Origin: Candidatus Omnitrophota bacterium
GTDB taxonomy: Bacteria > Omnitrophota > Omnitrophia > Omnitrophales > Aquincolibacteriaceae
Length of the DNA: 6,138 bases
Assembly (NCBI GenBank): GCA_023246985.1
Contig: JAHFHJ010000071.1
Span: forward strand, 1 to 6,138
Direction of reading: 5' to 3'
Positions within the stretch are counted from its first letter, which is position 1. The number at the start of each line of letters is the position of its first letter. The notes beneath the pieces are model-generated. The model was not told the origin of the DNA. It saw only the letters and a program-made list of their open reading frames with translations, and did no database searches. This document shows positions 6,130 to 6,138 of this stretch, piece after piece. The translations under genes were made by a program, and so were the position numbers.

Positions 6130-6138
6130 AACCCCTTA

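Overview
The window carries four complete genes and the first few codons of a fifth. The two outer genes are the two enzymes of the C5 route to 5-aminolevulinate, the first committed tetrapyrrole precursor: glutamyl-tRNA reductase (hemA, + strand, 250-1611) and glutamate-1-semialdehyde aminomutase (hemL, - strand, 4819-6129). Between them on the - strand lie an extended short-chain-dehydrogenase-like protein with a C-terminal DUF2867-type domain (3263-4780) and an exported octaheme cytochrome c of the hydroxylamine oxidoreductase (HAO) family (1699-3156). The - strand order is hemL, SDR/DUF2867, HAO, and this set converges on hemA.

The organism is a bacterium using C5 haem synthesis and periplasmic multihaem cytochromes, so probably an uncultured Gram-negative with nitrogen-oxide respiration or detoxification. 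Moderate GC, A-rich N-termini and the style of the HemL sequence would suit groups such as Omnitrophota, Nitrospirota, NC10 or Desulfobacterota, but this is a guess. No haoB, c554/cM552 or anammox-type partner genes are visible, so there is no support here for a classical ammonia oxidiser.

Layout: 1-17 is the start of a divergent - strand gene; 18-249 is a divergent control region with a candidate promoter for each direction and a hairpin just upstream of the hemA ribosome binding site; 250-1611 is hemA; 1612-1698 is a short convergent spacer filled by a structured repeat; then come the HAO-like gene, a second copy of the repeat (3181-3265), the SDR gene, a 38-base gap, and hemL running to the window edge.

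The most unusual signal is this pair of 85-base repeats. They align without gaps at an offset of exactly 1564 bases, lie in the same orientation on both sides of the HAO gene, and keep two stem-loops by compensatory base changes. The second stem has almost wholly different sequence in the two copies but the same 10-position stem and 3-base loop. Both copies end in CTA on the + strand, which is the TAG stop codon of the - strand gene they follow. This looks like a selected RNA or single-stranded DNA structure (mobile palindromic element or 3'-end element) that I cannot assign to a known family.

Functionally, hemA and hemL supply haem precursor, and the octaheme cytochrome uses eight haems per polypeptide. 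That makes the neighbourhood coherent, although a shared regulatory link is inferred, not shown.
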